NCBI GenBank assembly: GCA_016271365.2
Contig: CM057456.1
Location: 162,664,501 to 162,728,500, forward strand
Length of the DNA stretch: 64,000 nt
DNA from: Neoceratodus forsteri
Lineage: Eukaryota; Chordata; Ceratodontiformes; Ceratodontidae
Reading direction: 5' to 3'
Every line of letters begins with the position of its first letter. The stretch's first letter is position 1. Below the pieces are notes generated by a model. It saw nothing but the letters and a program-made list of their open reading frames with translations, had not been told where the DNA came from and made no database searches. The translations under genes were made by a program, and so were the position numbers. Of this stretch, positions 46,860-58,693 are shown one piece after another.

Positions 46860-47085
46860 GTAAAGGTAAATATTCCTCAGATAAGATTCCCATTTTACAG
46901 TTTCAGCTTCTAGTTGAATTCATTTGTATAGTGCCTATTCTTTGGCATGAACACTGTGTTGACTGTCTTCTCTGCTGGTGTTAAAAGGACAGTTTGTTCA
47001 GTGTCCATGCACAAAGTATGTGCTATACAAATTCAACTATGTTGAAATGGTAAACCGGGCTCTTCTCAGAGGAACATTAACCATA
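46860..47085. repeat. Foldback element with about 90-bp arms
   Basis: The left arm (AGTTGAATTCATTTGTATAG, then CATGAACACTG) and right arm (inverted: AGTTGAATTTGTATAGCAC, CATGGACACTG) pair imperfectly around a centre near 46973. Small non-autonomous element or foldback; ends not resolved. Confidence 0.75.
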
Positions 47086-47149
47086 GACATAAATGACAAA
47101 TTATAAAATGGCAAGAAAAATTCCGGTCTCTGATTGGCTATGCTGGCCT

Positions 47150-47705
47150 TCAACAGTGATGTTATCATAGCAAAACATCACACCTATAAAAAGTGCTAAA
47201 ATGTGTTTTAAAATGTATTTATTCAACTTTCTTCATTGTTTTTTCTTTACAAGCAAGCTATTTTATATTTGCAATAATGCACTCCAGGATATATGTCATG
47301 GTGGTAACGTCACTTCTCAAGTACTGGATGCACTTTCGACTGTGACCTCATGCCTAGCCACCTAAGGCATTACGTTATCACAGTATGAAACATGCCCTGT
47401 CATGCATTATTGCTAATTACATAATACCAGTGATGTTATCTAGCAAAACATCACACCTATAAAACAACAACTAAAATGTGTTTTAAAAATGTATTTATTC
47501 ACCTTTTTCTTTGTTACTTTTTTGTTTACAAGCAAGCCATTTTATAATTGCAATAATGCACTCAGGGCATCTGTCATGATATGGCAAGTCACTTCTCAAG
47601 TATTGCATGCACTTGGCTTGTGACCTCATGCCCAACCACCTAAGGCATTACGTTATCACAGTATGCGCATGCCCTGTTTTGCATTACTGCTTAATTACTG
47701 AATAC
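47150..47705 (+). repeat. Two tandem copies of a 275-bp unit
   Basis: The blocks AGTGATGTTATC, AGCAAAACATCACACCTATA, AAATGTGTTTTAAAA, ACAAGCAAGC, GCAATAATGCACTC, GTGACCTCATGCC and CACCTAAGGCATTACGTTAT occur in the same order in both halves (about 47150-47428 and 47429-47705). The copies differ by substitutions and small gaps. The origin of the unit is unknown. Confidence 0.9.
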
Positions 47706-48589
47706 CAGGTCCACTCATCATGACTACACCTATCTTTACAAAATGTTGATTTTTTTGGTGGGCATTAGGAATAAATACAGTACATATTTACATCATTCAG
47801 TGTTTGAGGGTATCCTTTTATTTTGATGATTTTAACTTGGTTTTGGAAGGCAGCCCCTCCTCTGTACAAGAGTAGAAGATGTTCTGTTAGGACACAGGTT
47901 AATCTAGTGACCTTCTGAACTTAACACCTATCTTAAACTCAAGGTGTCAGGCAAGGGTCTGCCTTCGTAGCTAATACCACTCCTGCTGTGTGACTGGTTG
48001 GCTGGGAGTGTGAATGCCTTGTGATCCACACTGTCCCTCTCCAGGAGCTATGTGTTCTTGACCTTCACAATGCACTGAACCCCGCCCCACCCTCAGTCCA
48101 AGTTAGGGCAAGGATGAGACACACGAGTCCATGCATAGCAAAACTGTGTATATTACATAGTTCTTTGTATAACACAGAAAGAAAAGTACACTGAAATATA
48201 ATGATCTGTAGCTGGTCTGTAGAAATAGATTAAAGTTAGCTGTCTGAACTTCAAAATTCTATAAAAGAACTTGTAACACTAGGTTTGAAAGAAACTGGCA
48301 ACATTTGTTTGAATTAAGATAATATGTGGCATGCATAATACCATCATAAAGGCTTTAAAGCACTGTCATGACATGTTAAAACCCACATGAAGGATCCTTT
48401 ATTCTTAGCTGACTGACAAAGTATTTTAGTAGTGTTAGACTGGAAGCTAGGTACAATGCAAAGTCCTTATGAATGGTGCATGCCAAATTTATATCAATTA
48501 CTATCAAAATTGAGCTTAATGTGAGGCATAATTATTTGACAAAATGAAGCTAATAATTTTCTGTGGTTAAGCTAATCCAAATAGCAAAC
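47706..48589. other. Intronic sequence, nothing recognised
   Basis: No supported feature between the tandem duplication and the PH3 core exon. Confidence 0.4.
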
Positions 48590-48782
48590 CTGTTTCTTTG
48601 AAGATCTTCTCATCTGGTGGTACAACAGAGCAGAGGCTGTTAGTACCAGGTGCCCAATTTCAAAGCGTTTCTCTCTGAGCTCTTATAATAATCCAAGGAA
48701 TTATGTGTCAAGACAAACCAGCGCTTCTTCAGTTTCAGTGAAGATGTCTTGGAGCCATTCTTAACCTCTTTGTGTAGCCACC
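48590..48782 (-). CDS. MYO10: MYO10 exon: PH3 domain core (two single-base gaps)
   Basis: 193-nt exon covering most of the third PH domain. It reads WLHKEVKNGSKTSSLKLKKR then WFVLTHNSLDYYKSSERNAL and KLGT. The frame then shifts and later resumes as SLCSVVPPDEKIFKETG. Both shifts are repaired by adding one base to a homopolymer: CC to CCC in the Gly-Thr-Leu-Val codons, and AA to AAA in Leu-Asn-Ser. With these, total length and exit phase agree exactly with the next exon, which begins with two bases completing Gly. The acceptor is TTTTGCCAG and the donor GTTTGC. The PH fold residues, including the RWFVL strand, are conserved. Confidence 0.94.
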
Positions 48783-48839
48783 CTGGCAAAATGAATCATA
48801 TTTTTGATGATCTCTTTGAATAAATGATTTTAATAAGAA

Positions 48840-49290
48840 GCAGAAGGTGCAGAAGAATCAGCATTTATATAGTGCTTTTCATACACACTACATCTCAAAA
48901 AGCTTTACAAGCAATGAGAGATCAGTAGTGAAGTGAGTGAATGTGTATTGGCAACCACTTTGCACATCAGCACCCACTTACAGCCTTGGACAACTGCATT
49001 AACAGAAGGGAATGTTGGCCAGTACACCAGAGTAAACTGCCCTCTCGTGAAAGGTGCCTTTGCTTCTTTTACTTCCACCTGGACACCCGGCAGGACAGCA
49101 CCAGAGAGAGTGAGAAGGCACTTCTGTTCAACATCTCATTCAAAGGATGGCACACCCCAATGTTGTACACCCTCCTAGTACTGCATGTGGGTGCCAGCAT
49201 TTTATATGAGCCAATCCTGAGTGGGACAATAACCCCTGACTTATTGGTCCAGGGACATATGTATTACTAACTGAGCCATGCTGACACTTA
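48840..49290 (+). repeat. Dispersed repeat with TTTATATAGTGCTTTTC motif
   Basis: Starts with GCATTTATATAGTGCTTTTC and CAAAAAGCTTTACA, and ends near ACTGAGCCATGCTGACA. This arrangement recurs in old LINE/SINE-type repeats of fishes and other non-amniotes. Open frames in it are not preserved as genes. Family not assigned. Confidence 0.5.
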
Positions 49291-49894
49291 GAAAAGAATG
49301 GACTAGAAAGATTAATATTGAGTTAAACATGCTGCTGATTCAAGAGTCTTACGTCAAAATTAACTTTCACCATATTCTCCCAGTGCTTACCTTTGCCTGA
49401 CAGGGATCTGCACTGGAATCTAAGAAAATACAAGACAAACCCACCAGTGGGGATGAGGTCACACTGCTCCCTGGAGAAGCGTGTAAGAACTCTGTGTTTA
49501 CTGTTCATCAAGGCAACATTTACAACAGAGCTCCTTTGAACTGTTAGAGAGAGAAAGTGTGATAACCATTCAGTGCCCTAACATGAACAAAAGTGTACCG
49601 AAAATATGGGAGTGCAATCTACATTATGAATGGCAACCAAAGTAGCAGCAGTAAAATACCTGGAGCACTCTGCTGGCCACACAAAATAATGTTTTCTGCT
49701 GCAGAGCACACTCTCACATGCAAAATATTTTCTTTATACGTTAGGGTAGTTTCAAAGGTACATACTTCTCTTGAAGTAGTGAAAAATGCAGGACATCATG
49801 GCATATTCTTTCCAGAAGGCATACATTTTCTCAGTTTAAACTGAAGTCTACACCTCTTCTATGAATATAATAGCTCTGTTGATAGTATATTTAC

Positions 49895-50035
49895 CTCGGA
49901 CTATGAACTCTTGGCCCTCAACTCTGGTATCACCCTTAGATCTCTGCAGTAATGTTATCCAGTGATGCATCTCCTCTGGGGTATCAGCATTGCAGTGTAG
50001 AACACGGTTAGCAGTAATGATGACAAAAGTTGGGT
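49895..50035 (-). CDS. MYO10: MYO10 exon: PH1C into PH3 (frame break at its 5' end)
   Basis: 141-nt exon. It encodes VIITANRVLHCNADTPEEMH followed by HWITLLQRSKGDTRVEGQEF and IVR, and ends with the first base of a Gly codon before a GTAAAT donor. This is the C-terminal half of split PH1 and the first residues of PH3. The entry phase from the upstream exon gives R-P-N, but the conserved reading FVII lies in another frame. The break falls at a run of four T. Two missing bases (or one extra with loss of a residue) would reconcile it. The acceptor immediately before ACCCAAC leaves no room for an alternative splice. Probably an assembly error, but the exact ancestral bases cannot be fixed from this copy alone. 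Confidence 0.92.
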
Positions 50036-53000
50036 CTACAGAACATTAAGTAGGTGGAAAAATCCATGAATGGCACAGTAAACATTCATCATGTTTACAC
50101 AACATATAACCAGTCACTTGCTGCTGAGGTCAGGCTCACGAGATGCCACTAGACATGTCCTTGTAATCTTCCACATCCTGGCAAATATTACTAACTTTTC
50201 ACTCAGTTACTGTATTTACACTAATACACAAAACCTTGATTTAACAGAAGATAAATTAACTTTCAAATAGTTCTTTAACTGCAAATAATTAGGATTGACA
50301 AAACAAAATACCCATTATTACATGGAGTTTATTGTAAATAGTGGAAAATAATGTGGCTAACTGCAAAATCTGTTTATACCATTGCGCCCACAGTGGAAAC
50401 TGTTTCCATTGTTCTTCTCCACTGGGCTAATTTGCATAGAAACAAGATCCCTGCCCTAGTGTTCATCTGATCCTGTTATTTAATCCTTACTTAAAGTCAT
50501 AATGCTGTGTAACAGCACAGTTTACTGCTGTGGAAATTATCATGTCACAAGCAGATGATTGTGACTTCACTACAGCATGAGCAGATCATCTTTGGGGCAA
50601 CATCATGTTTCCATGTAAATGATCCTTGCAATTAAGGATAAAAGGAGTGGAAATGCAAAGCATCTAGGAAATATAAGCAGAATAATTGCTAAATATGTTT
50701 TCAAAATGAGAAACTCACTTTGAGGAACTTGAATTGTTCAATATGGTCACATCAAGTTGTTTAATATTACTGATGTACTGACAAAGATCTCTCTCAACCA
50801 ATCAGAATGCAGAGCCACTGTCCTGTTATTCTGTGATAAATGACACCAACCTGGTGGTGCTGAGGGTTGAGACACGGACGCCACACCTCGCACGCCAGTG
50901 ACCGGGTTCAGGAATGAGCCTGAGTCACTGGGGTCAACAGGGAGAGAGAGAGAGAGAGAGAGGATTGAGCATTCAGAGGACTGCTCTCCTCTCTGGGGGG
51001 ATCAGGGACCGTCTAGCACTGCAGCAGGTCCGGTGGAGACAGGAGGCACTGCAAAGCTCAGAACTAACATAGTGGGACACAGAGCCGCGATGGGCGACCT
51101 GATATCATTGCACGCTCAGGCTTTGAGGGGAAGGGAGGGAGGGCATAACATAAAAGGGTAAACCTACCCTTCTCAACCAATTGGCGATGGCTCCCTACAG
51201 GACTGTCTGCCACACACCCAATATGGGGTCTCTCTCCTCCCTCCGGCCTCTCATTGGATCAGCTGGGTGATTTAGATTTCAGATAGAGCACTGAGAGTGT
51301 TTGTGACCCTGCCCGATTGGCTCAGAGTTGGAGGGCTTGCCTGGCATGGGTCTGTCAAGAGGCAGTAACATAGATGAGGAAGAGAGGAACACGGTGGGTG
51401 GTAGAGCAGACCAGTGAGTTAGGGTAGCATGAGAGAGTTCAGGGAGTAGGTGATAAAAGAGTTGTAAAAAAATCTGTGATAAATGAACAGCAGCCTCAGT
51501 AATGGGACTTTATGCTAATCCCTGCATTATGACTGTCTGAGGGAACCTTAGGAGCTGCTGATAAGGGGTGAAGAGTAGCAGTTTCTCACAACTTCTTATC
51601 TCCAACAACACTCCAGTTTTAAAATAAATGTTGCCTTGCTTATTGTTAAGAAAAAAAAGTTTTCTATAAAGCTTTGCAGACTTCAATCCACTGCAGTTTT
51701 ATAACTGAAATTGCAACAGAACAGAAACTGTAACAGAACAGATTGCTGGTTTCTCAAAACCGTAACTTGTATACAGCTTTACACCTACTTTTCATATAAT
51801 AGCAATAACAAGCTAAAGTGAGGTTTACTCAGTGAAAACCGGATGATGGGTTTAGTAAACTCCAAGGCTGTAGGCCTCGGTACTTATTACTACCGGCTCC
51901 AAATGTACCTCTAAAATCCTGAGCACAACTCTATTATTGCTATTACGTATTTCTAGCACTGGAATATCTAGTGTTTCTAGCATGTTGCCAGCTATCAGAC
52001 AATTATATTTTATTGTGCTGCAAGGGGATGGGAGTGCGCATCCAAAATACCAGTTTCTGAATACCATGAATACTAGGGTCATACTGTAGGTATTGGGATT
52101 TGAGTACCAAGTATTTCTTACCATTTGCAGATATTTGAGAAAAAGTATTGTAAACCTTAATAAAATTAAACTATATATATATATATAAACCTCTATCCCT
52201 CCCAGGAGGTCAGGAATAGTTTCTTTGCCACCTTGTCTCCACCCCAATGATTCTTTGCCATCCATCCCTCTGCTCTGTTCTCCAAGAGGATTAAACAATG
52301 ACTAGCCCCTGGTTCTTTGCTGGGAGTTGATCATGTCTTTTATAATCCCTTCCTAAGTCGACTCCCCTCCCTCAAGTCCTCCAGCTCATTAGCGGACCCC
52401 TCCTGATCCATGATCCATAATTTGGGTGAGTAATAATACCAACTTATGGCTACCTAAGTGATCCTCCTTCCTGCAGGATGCCCCTCCTCACTTATTACAA
52501 TCATCTGACTGGTCTGACTGGAGTCATCAATGATACTGAGCATTCCATCTCTCCTACCAGTAACATGCTCAGCTCATGCTATTACAGTACTATGAATGTA
52601 ACAAATGAGGAGTGAACATGCTATCAGAATCTGGATATTATTACCCTCAATCATGGACTGGGGTGGTTGGGATGCATCTCTGATTAGTGGAATTTTGGGG
52701 ATGGTGGGTTGGGTTAAGGAGGCATGATTAAAAATGTGATTGGCTCCTGGCAGGGTGCATGGAGTCAGTAATTTCTTTTAAGCAAAATCCCTCTGTAAGA
52801 ATGGTGGAGGGGCTGGAGGGCACAGAATGGCTGGAGTGGAAAGGGATGACCAGTTAACTATCCTGGCTACCTAGTAAGGGTCAGTGATTATTTTTTAATT
52901 GTTGGCTTAATATAATGGTTGGCTTAATATAACAATTTATGACTAGCAAGTATCTGAAGTGCCTACTGAGGACAATACTTGCTGGACATTTGAAAATAGG

Positions 53001-54398
53001 AGTCACTCTCTCTTATGCTGTGGTAATACTTGAGGACTATTGCCTGGCATTATAATACCCTTGCTAGACTCTGAGTTTTGTTTATTTGCTTGTTTTAAAT
53101 TCAGTGACTGAGAAAGGCAAACTGAGCTAAAGCTCATTTCCAGGCTTAAGACAAGGGGAGGGGTTATAAAACAAAGGAAGCAGCAGAAAGAATACAAATG
53201 CAATAGTGAAAACAAAAGGATAATGCAATACTTCTTGATATACTGCTCCTTGGCTGCTTTCCCCTCAACTTCATTTTAACTGTATGTGTAGTTCAAAATG
53301 TATCCTACAATTACTTCTTCCCTGTATACCAGTAGTTAGGCGATACTGTTACTTCTCTAGTTATTAACTATATTTTGTTTCTAATGTTTTGAATTGCACA
53401 GATTGTCTCCAAACCAGAAATGCTCTACTTTGCTTTACTATACTTCTTACATGGAATAAAACATATTAAAATAATTGGCCCAAATTTTCCAAACAATTTA
53501 GTTTAACCTGGTTTAACTTGGTTTTATTGAGACAGTAGAGAACATAGTCCATTTGAAACAATCCGTTAACAATAATCTACTACTTATTTATTAGATACAT
53601 TCTGTTATTACTGTCTATCATGTATTGTTGCATTTGATTCAGAAACTGACCAGTCACTGTAAACAAGTTTTCTTATATTTGTTTAAAATAATTTTCTCTT
53701 AGCTGTTTATGGCCACTGGTTGAAATAATTTTTGTTTTGAAGTTCAGTCCTAATTGTTTCATCATCTCATTATCAGAATGTATATTAAATGATAACATCA
53801 TATTGCCACAGTCTCCTTTTGTGCAGATTAAATAGGTTTAGTGACTTCAGTTTATCCTCATACTCCATTCTTCTATGCCCAGTCACCATCTTTTAAGTAG
53901 TGCTAAGTATTTTCTTGTGCACTATGAGCTCATATAACCATAAGTGATCGCATCTTGACTTTGAATAAATAACATTTTCCACTTGGGGAGAACAAGACAC
54001 TTTTAATTTAATAAAAATGTAATGTTACTTTTAGAAGAAGTTTAAAAATTAAATTATGCAGTTGATTGCTTAAATGAATCAAAAGTTACAAATAAATTAA
54101 TGTGTTAAGGATTTTCGATTATGGTTTAAGGGTGTTATCTCATTCAAGTAAAAACAGCACGAACAGCTTAACTTCACTTGGTGGCCCTCACTCCCAAAAT
54201 TGCGAAAATGACAGGTGAGGTACTGTGTTATCTTTGGTACTGTGTATGCAAATCAAAAGTGTTCTGCCTCAGATTTCAGTTTTAGCAGTGAACTATTACA
54301 TTGCCTCGATCTCCAGACAATTTGCAACCAAGCAGAACTCAAATAATAAGGAGGATGATGGAATCATTTCACATACTACTTATAAAACATGTCCATAC
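50036..54398. other. Intron between PH1C exons, largely unclassified
   Basis: Contains (GA)n at 50942-50962, (TA)n at 52172-52187 and an 18-bp tandem duplication (GGTTGGCTTAATATAA) at about 52900-52940. Around 50840-51420 the sequence is GC-richer and resembles a repeat 5' region, but no family could be fixed. No extra exon was recognised. Confidence 0.5.
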
Positions 54399-54454
54399 CT
54401 GTCGGGGTTATCAGAGGCACAAACTGAGTCAATCAATCCTACATCCAGAGAGCC
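54399..54454 (-). CDS. MYO10: MYO10 exon: PH2-PH1C linker
   Basis: 56-nt exon, intact. After an acceptor with a TTTTGCACAG tract it encodes GSLDVGLIDSVCASDNPD plus two bases (AG) of an Arg codon, then a GTATGG donor. It enters in phase 0, matching the preceding exon. This is the linker leading into the second half of the split PH1 domain. It was too short to stand out as an open frame and was located from the expected protein order. The following exon must begin with the last base of the Arg codon, which it does. Confidence 0.93.
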
Positions 54455-54780
54455 CTGTGCAAAACCAAAACAGTACATGAAGTTTCAACAAATAATATCT
54501 GAGGAAGATAATGCTTTTCTTTAAAATGAGCTCTCAGTTCACATGTTTACTGTTCACTATGATCTGAGGATACTATGTAGACATATATCATATCAATATG
54601 TCATTTGGAGGCCCACTGCAAGTATAAAATGGGCAGAATTACAGAAACTAGCGAGCAGTCACATAGCTATTAGAACTTCTGAACTAAGTTGAGTCAATGT
54701 TAGAAAGCTGAACACACATGCTGTCAATCTGTGTGACTTAACCCAGGCTACACCTTAATAAAACAATTCTGTCAGCTTAC

Positions 54781-54874
54781 CACTGCATTCTGAGGATTGG
54801 CCTGCTCATCATGCATTTCCCGGATCTCCTGCTCGGTGGACGAATGAACCTGACTCAGCACACTGAACCATTGG
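54781..54874 (-). CDS. MYO10: MYO10 exon: end of PH2 domain
   Basis: 94-nt exon, intact. Read on the minus strand after the acceptor ending CTTCAG, it encodes QWFSVLSQVHSSTEQEIREM, then HDEQANPQNAV, and stops at a GTAAGC donor. It enters with one base in the split codon and leaves in phase 0. The segment covers the C-terminal helix of the second PH domain, which in myosin-X is inserted into the split PH1 and contributes to PIP3 binding, plus the start of the following linker. The downstream exon (54399-54454) follows after a 326-bp intron in matching phase. Only conservative differences from the vertebrate protein are apparent. Confidence 0.95.
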
Positions 54875-55870
54875 CTGAAGAGAGAAAGGAAAGAAATCAA
54901 AGAATGACATCACAGTAAAGTAAAAGAAATACTCTTGTCCTTGATTCTCTGTTCTAACTCAACAGGTCCTCCAAGCCATTTTATGATACTGAATGGAAAA
55001 GGAATGGGCTCTTTCATGCTGTCACTAACCTAAAAAACACAATTTGCTCCAGCAGCTGTTACAAATGTCAAAAGTAAAGGTCCTAGTGTCTAGACAGCAA
55101 CAGCCAATGAGGCAAGCTTTGGAATGAAAACCATGCTGTCAAGTGCTATTTTATCAGTCACACAATGACACAAGTCAGCCCACTGGGTCTTTCAATTTGG
55201 AGGCAGATGCCTTACACAAACAAACTTTAATTACTTCCCTTACTAGGAGACCAAAGACAGACTGTGTGTCTGAGGGAATGACATTTATCCTGACAGAATA
55301 TGCCAACAGTGAACATATGACTAAATGTGTGAGTGACAGTTATGTGTGGCTCTCTGTGAAAAGAAATATCATGTTTAATATAAAAAAGTCATGAAAGGGA
55401 TGGGTTACTTATGACTAGCAATAGTCTTCTAATAGACAGGGCTGTGTTCAGATACATTGCTTGAAATGAATGTGAACAGCTAGAAACCATCAAAGCAGTT
55501 CCATACCTGATTTCTCTGAAAGCAGGATGATTTAAAGTAAATATTTGAATGAATGCCACAGAACATGTGGTGGACACTTAAAACAGATTTCCAGGTGGTG
55601 TCAGCTTATGCTGTTTCTGCCTTAAGGTTCAAACTAGGAAAGTACCTTGAAAAATAGAGGTGAGTAGCTTATTCCATTGACATTGTGTGTGTGTGTGGGG
55701 GTGCAATGGGCCATTGGCCTTTTTCTTTCCTAAATTCTTGTGTCCATATGTTTGCAGTGTTTAAAAGATTTCTGTTAGGGTAGGAGTGGGAGTTGCAAGG
55801 AATCAATGCTGGTGGAATTATGTGATGAAATACAGAACTAGCACCTTAAAAATAAAACAATCAGTTTAAA
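54875..55870. other. Intronic sequence upstream of the PH2-end exon
   Basis: Contains a short (GT)n at 55684-55697. The exon for the earlier part of PH2 was looked for and not found. Confidence 0.45.
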
Positions 55871-55879
55871 AAATATGAG

Positions 55880-57130
55880 ACTCCCAAAGAAGAAACTGTC
55901 TGGCTGAATGGGGGAGGAGGATGGTCAAGGAGAATAAAGGAAGGCAGACATACTGAATTAAGTTTTATTTCAATATTTACAGCAGAAGGTAAAGAACATC
56001 AGCAGCCTGTGTAGTCAGGAAAGAGGTAATGGTGGAAGGGGTGTTATGCAAGGATCCAGTCACAGAAGAAATCGTGCTGAAGGGACTAATTGCATGGAAA
56101 GTAGACAAGTCCACGGGCCGGAAGTACTAAAAGAGATGTTGCAGGTCAGGTGCACTACAGTACCTAAGGACTGGAGAATGGTAAATGTAGTTCCCCTGCA
56201 CTAGAGCAGAAGTGCTGGGATGAACCTGGGAACTACAGACCAGTCAGTTTAATGTGCATAGTGGGGCAGCTGCTAAAAACTCTAATAAAAGGGAGGCTGG
56301 TGTATTTCCTTGAAAGTAACTAACTTCAGGATGTCAGATAGCATGAGTTAATGGGAAGACCATATCAGTTGAACTCGATCATCTTCTTTAACTAGGTGAA
56401 AAAGGTGATAGACAAGAGGCAGGCATTGGACGTACTGTACTATACCTCAATTTCAGTAAAGCCTTTGACTCTGTTCCACATGGATGGCTGGTTAAGAAAC
56501 TGAGGAACCTGGGAGTTGGGAATAGAATCACAAGATGGGTAAATTACTGGTTAAGAGGTAGAGCCCCAGAACCCAGAGGCATGTCCTTAATGGGAAATAC
56601 TAACTAGAATATGTTTTTGGGGGTGACCAGTGGAGTGCTGCAGGGATTGGTCTTGGGACCATTCCATGAAAGATCTGCCTCTTCACAATGATGCAAAGAT
56701 TTGTGGAAGAGGAAACAATGAAGAGAGGTAAGGACGTTGGAAGAGGGATTGGAAAGGCTAGAGAAGTGGCCAAGGGTTTAGCAGTTGAAATTAAATTCCA
56801 AGAAGTGCAAAATGATGCACATAGAAGAAGAAATCCAAGGACTGAATACAGAATGGAGCAGTTGCAATGGAGAATAAAATAGAGGAGAGGGACCTGGCAT
56901 AATGATATTGGACAATTTGAAGACAACAGCACAGTGCAACAGGAAGTTTGGAAGTTTACTAGGATGCTGGTACATACAGAAAAAATTAGCTGCAGTAGGA
57001 GTGAGTCTGTGTGCAGTTCTGGAGCCCACACTTCAAAATTTATAGGGACAGGTTGTTATCGTGGGCAACGGAGGGCAATCAGAGTGATTCAGCAGTAGCA
57101 GTATCAGACATGCATGGGGAGGTTGTAGAG
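55880..57130 (+). mobile_element. CR1 LINE fragment (linker to post-RT)
   Basis: Starts in the linker before the RT (FNIYSRR, corresponding to the usual YFCSVFT-like block), then shows RT pieces: KVIDKRQALDVL, then SVKPLTLFHMDGWL (degraded FSKAFDSVPHGWL), and post-RT residues to about 57.1 kb (FWSPHFKIYRDRL). Heavily mutated. The 3' terminus is missing, cut near 57.13 kb. Confidence 0.75.
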
Positions 57131-57399
57131 CTGTGTGGTATATAAAATTAAGCCTGTGGAATGACCATTCTGATTCTGTGGAATTCATGGAATTTTGTGA
57201 AAATTCAGCAGAACGTAAGTAGTATCAAAAGCCATACAAAGTGTACCAAATTTCAGAGTTCTAAGTTAAAAGGTGTGCAGAGTTATGGGTTGCCAAACAT
57301 TTAATCAAATTTAATTTTCAGTTATTTTGAGATAATTTTGAAATTTCTTCTCCAAATCTCTCCACAATATCAGGATTTAGAGAATGACATACAACACAA

Positions 57400-58016
57400 A
57401 ATTTAAATTTCAAAAGTTCTTAAACTCTCCTGCCTGTACAAGCCCTTATGTATTCAAACAATTGCTCTTCAACTGCCTACAAAACTGCATGCGACTGTTT
57501 CGTGTCGTTGACACACAAATTGAATTTATCCTTAGCCTATGTATCCTTCTGGCCTCCTATACCCCTTGTTGGCCTGCAGCTCCTTTGGACAACTACCCTT
57601 CCCTAGATTCCTCCTCTTCCCTCCCTGTAAGAACTCCCCCTGGGGACTCTAACATAGCAGGGTTATCCCTCCTTCCCTTATGTGTTTCTATCCCCTTCCC
57701 ACTGTACCCTATGTTCTGCTACCATCCTTTCATGCCTCGCTCCTCTGTTGATCCCAAACATCCTATGATGTAGTATCTGTGTATGTACACTGCCTTGCAA
57801 TCAAGACTTATTCTGATAGCATATTACCCTGTAATGTTATTTATGCTTATACTGTTTTGTTTTCTTTTTTTCTTGTGTGATATGCCTCTACATGTTGTTG
57901 TAAACTGTAAATGGAAATTGTTCTGTGTGTCCAGGACCATCTTGCAAATGAGCTTGCTCAATGATGTAACTGCCTGGTTAAATAAAGTTTGATTGATTGA
58001 TTGATTGATTGATTGA
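57400..58016 (+). mobile_element. L2-like LINE 3' end with (GATT)n tail
   Basis: Terminal sequence CAGGACCATCTTGCAAATGA, GCTTGCTCAATGATG and CCTGGTTAAATAAAG, followed by GATT repeats at 57991-58015. The same terminus occurs inverted at 59664-59760, so both belong to one family. Only 3' UTR is present. Confidence 0.78.
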
Positions 58017-58693
58017 CAATTCATATGTGCACTATGTTTTAAGTCTCAAGCTTTAATGGGAGCTGAGTTACAAGTGTCACAAACCCACTCAGCAGGTCAG
58101 GCCCTCTACTCTTAAAGTGCCAACCTCTGAGTGCAGTCTTGTGAACAGTTAACAGAACAAGGTAACCCTCTTGTCTGTTTTGTGGGTGCAAATCAACCTT
58201 TGGTCTCAAGTTCTGGAGGGATTCCAACTGTGAACCTCTTGCTAGCGTACCCAATGCACAGGATCAGATATTTTTGTCTTGAGGCCAGATATCTTTGCCT
58301 ATGGACATCTAACAGGTGTACAAACATTAACCCTTAAAACTTAAATAAAGACCTCAGATTATTCTTACCTTTTTCCAGTTTGGTATCACCATTCAAGCTT
58401 ATGCACAGTGTCTGCTGTAACCATATATACTCTACTTGCACAGGAAAGAAATTAAAGACAGACCAAGTATGCTCTAAAATTAGAGGTTTTTAAGAGTTTT
58501 ACTAAAATAGATAATAATATGTAAAACATACACTACAGAACTATTATATCACAAGACATACAAATCTTTTAAAAGAACAAGGTTTTAAACAGTGTAATTC
58601 TTACTTCAGTACTTAGATTTGTCTTTCTGTTCTAAATATCTGCTTAAAGTACTCACAGATGTTTCTATAACTCAGCTCCCATTAAAGCTTTTC
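58017..58693. other. Intronic sequence, nothing recognised
   Basis: No supported feature between two LINE ends. Confidence 0.4.

Larger units (their letters stand above)
11353..54874 (-). other. MYO10: MYO10 gene segment (eight tail exons and their introns)
   Basis: Eight exons in the right order on the minus strand encode a continuous stretch of the myosin-X tail, from the end of PH2 to the start of FERM. Myosin-X is a filopodial motor: its PH domains bind phosphoinositides such as PIP3, and its MyTH4-FERM module binds microtubules, integrins and other cargo. All visible donors are GT and all acceptors AG, and exon phases chain correctly once a few single-base gaps are allowed. Intron lengths, 5' to 3', are 326, 4363, 1112, 2948, 1898, 10787 and 20819 bp. 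The next exons in either direction (rest of PH2 upstream, rest of FERM downstream) were not found in the window. The spliced intron-containing structure excludes a processed pseudogene. The family assignment rests on recognising the protein sequence by eye. Confidence 0.95.

Noticed and set aside
49323..49511. Minus-strand frame (SSVVNVALMNSKHRVL...) in a MYO10 intron, preceded by an AG
   Set aside because: It does not match any part of the expected protein, and the neighbouring exons (48590-48782 and 49895-50035) already join in phase without it.
50840..51420. CpG island or alternative MYO10 promoter
   Set aside because: GC-richer than its surroundings, but with repeat-like direct motifs and a (GA)n run; no first exon or coding start fits the tail frame downstream.
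32380..54874. MYO10 as a dead, processed or duplicated pseudogene
   Set aside because: Introns and splice sites are kept, there are no clear substitution-type stops, and five of the six frame breaks are one-base gaps in runs. A pseudogene remains possible but is the weaker explanation.
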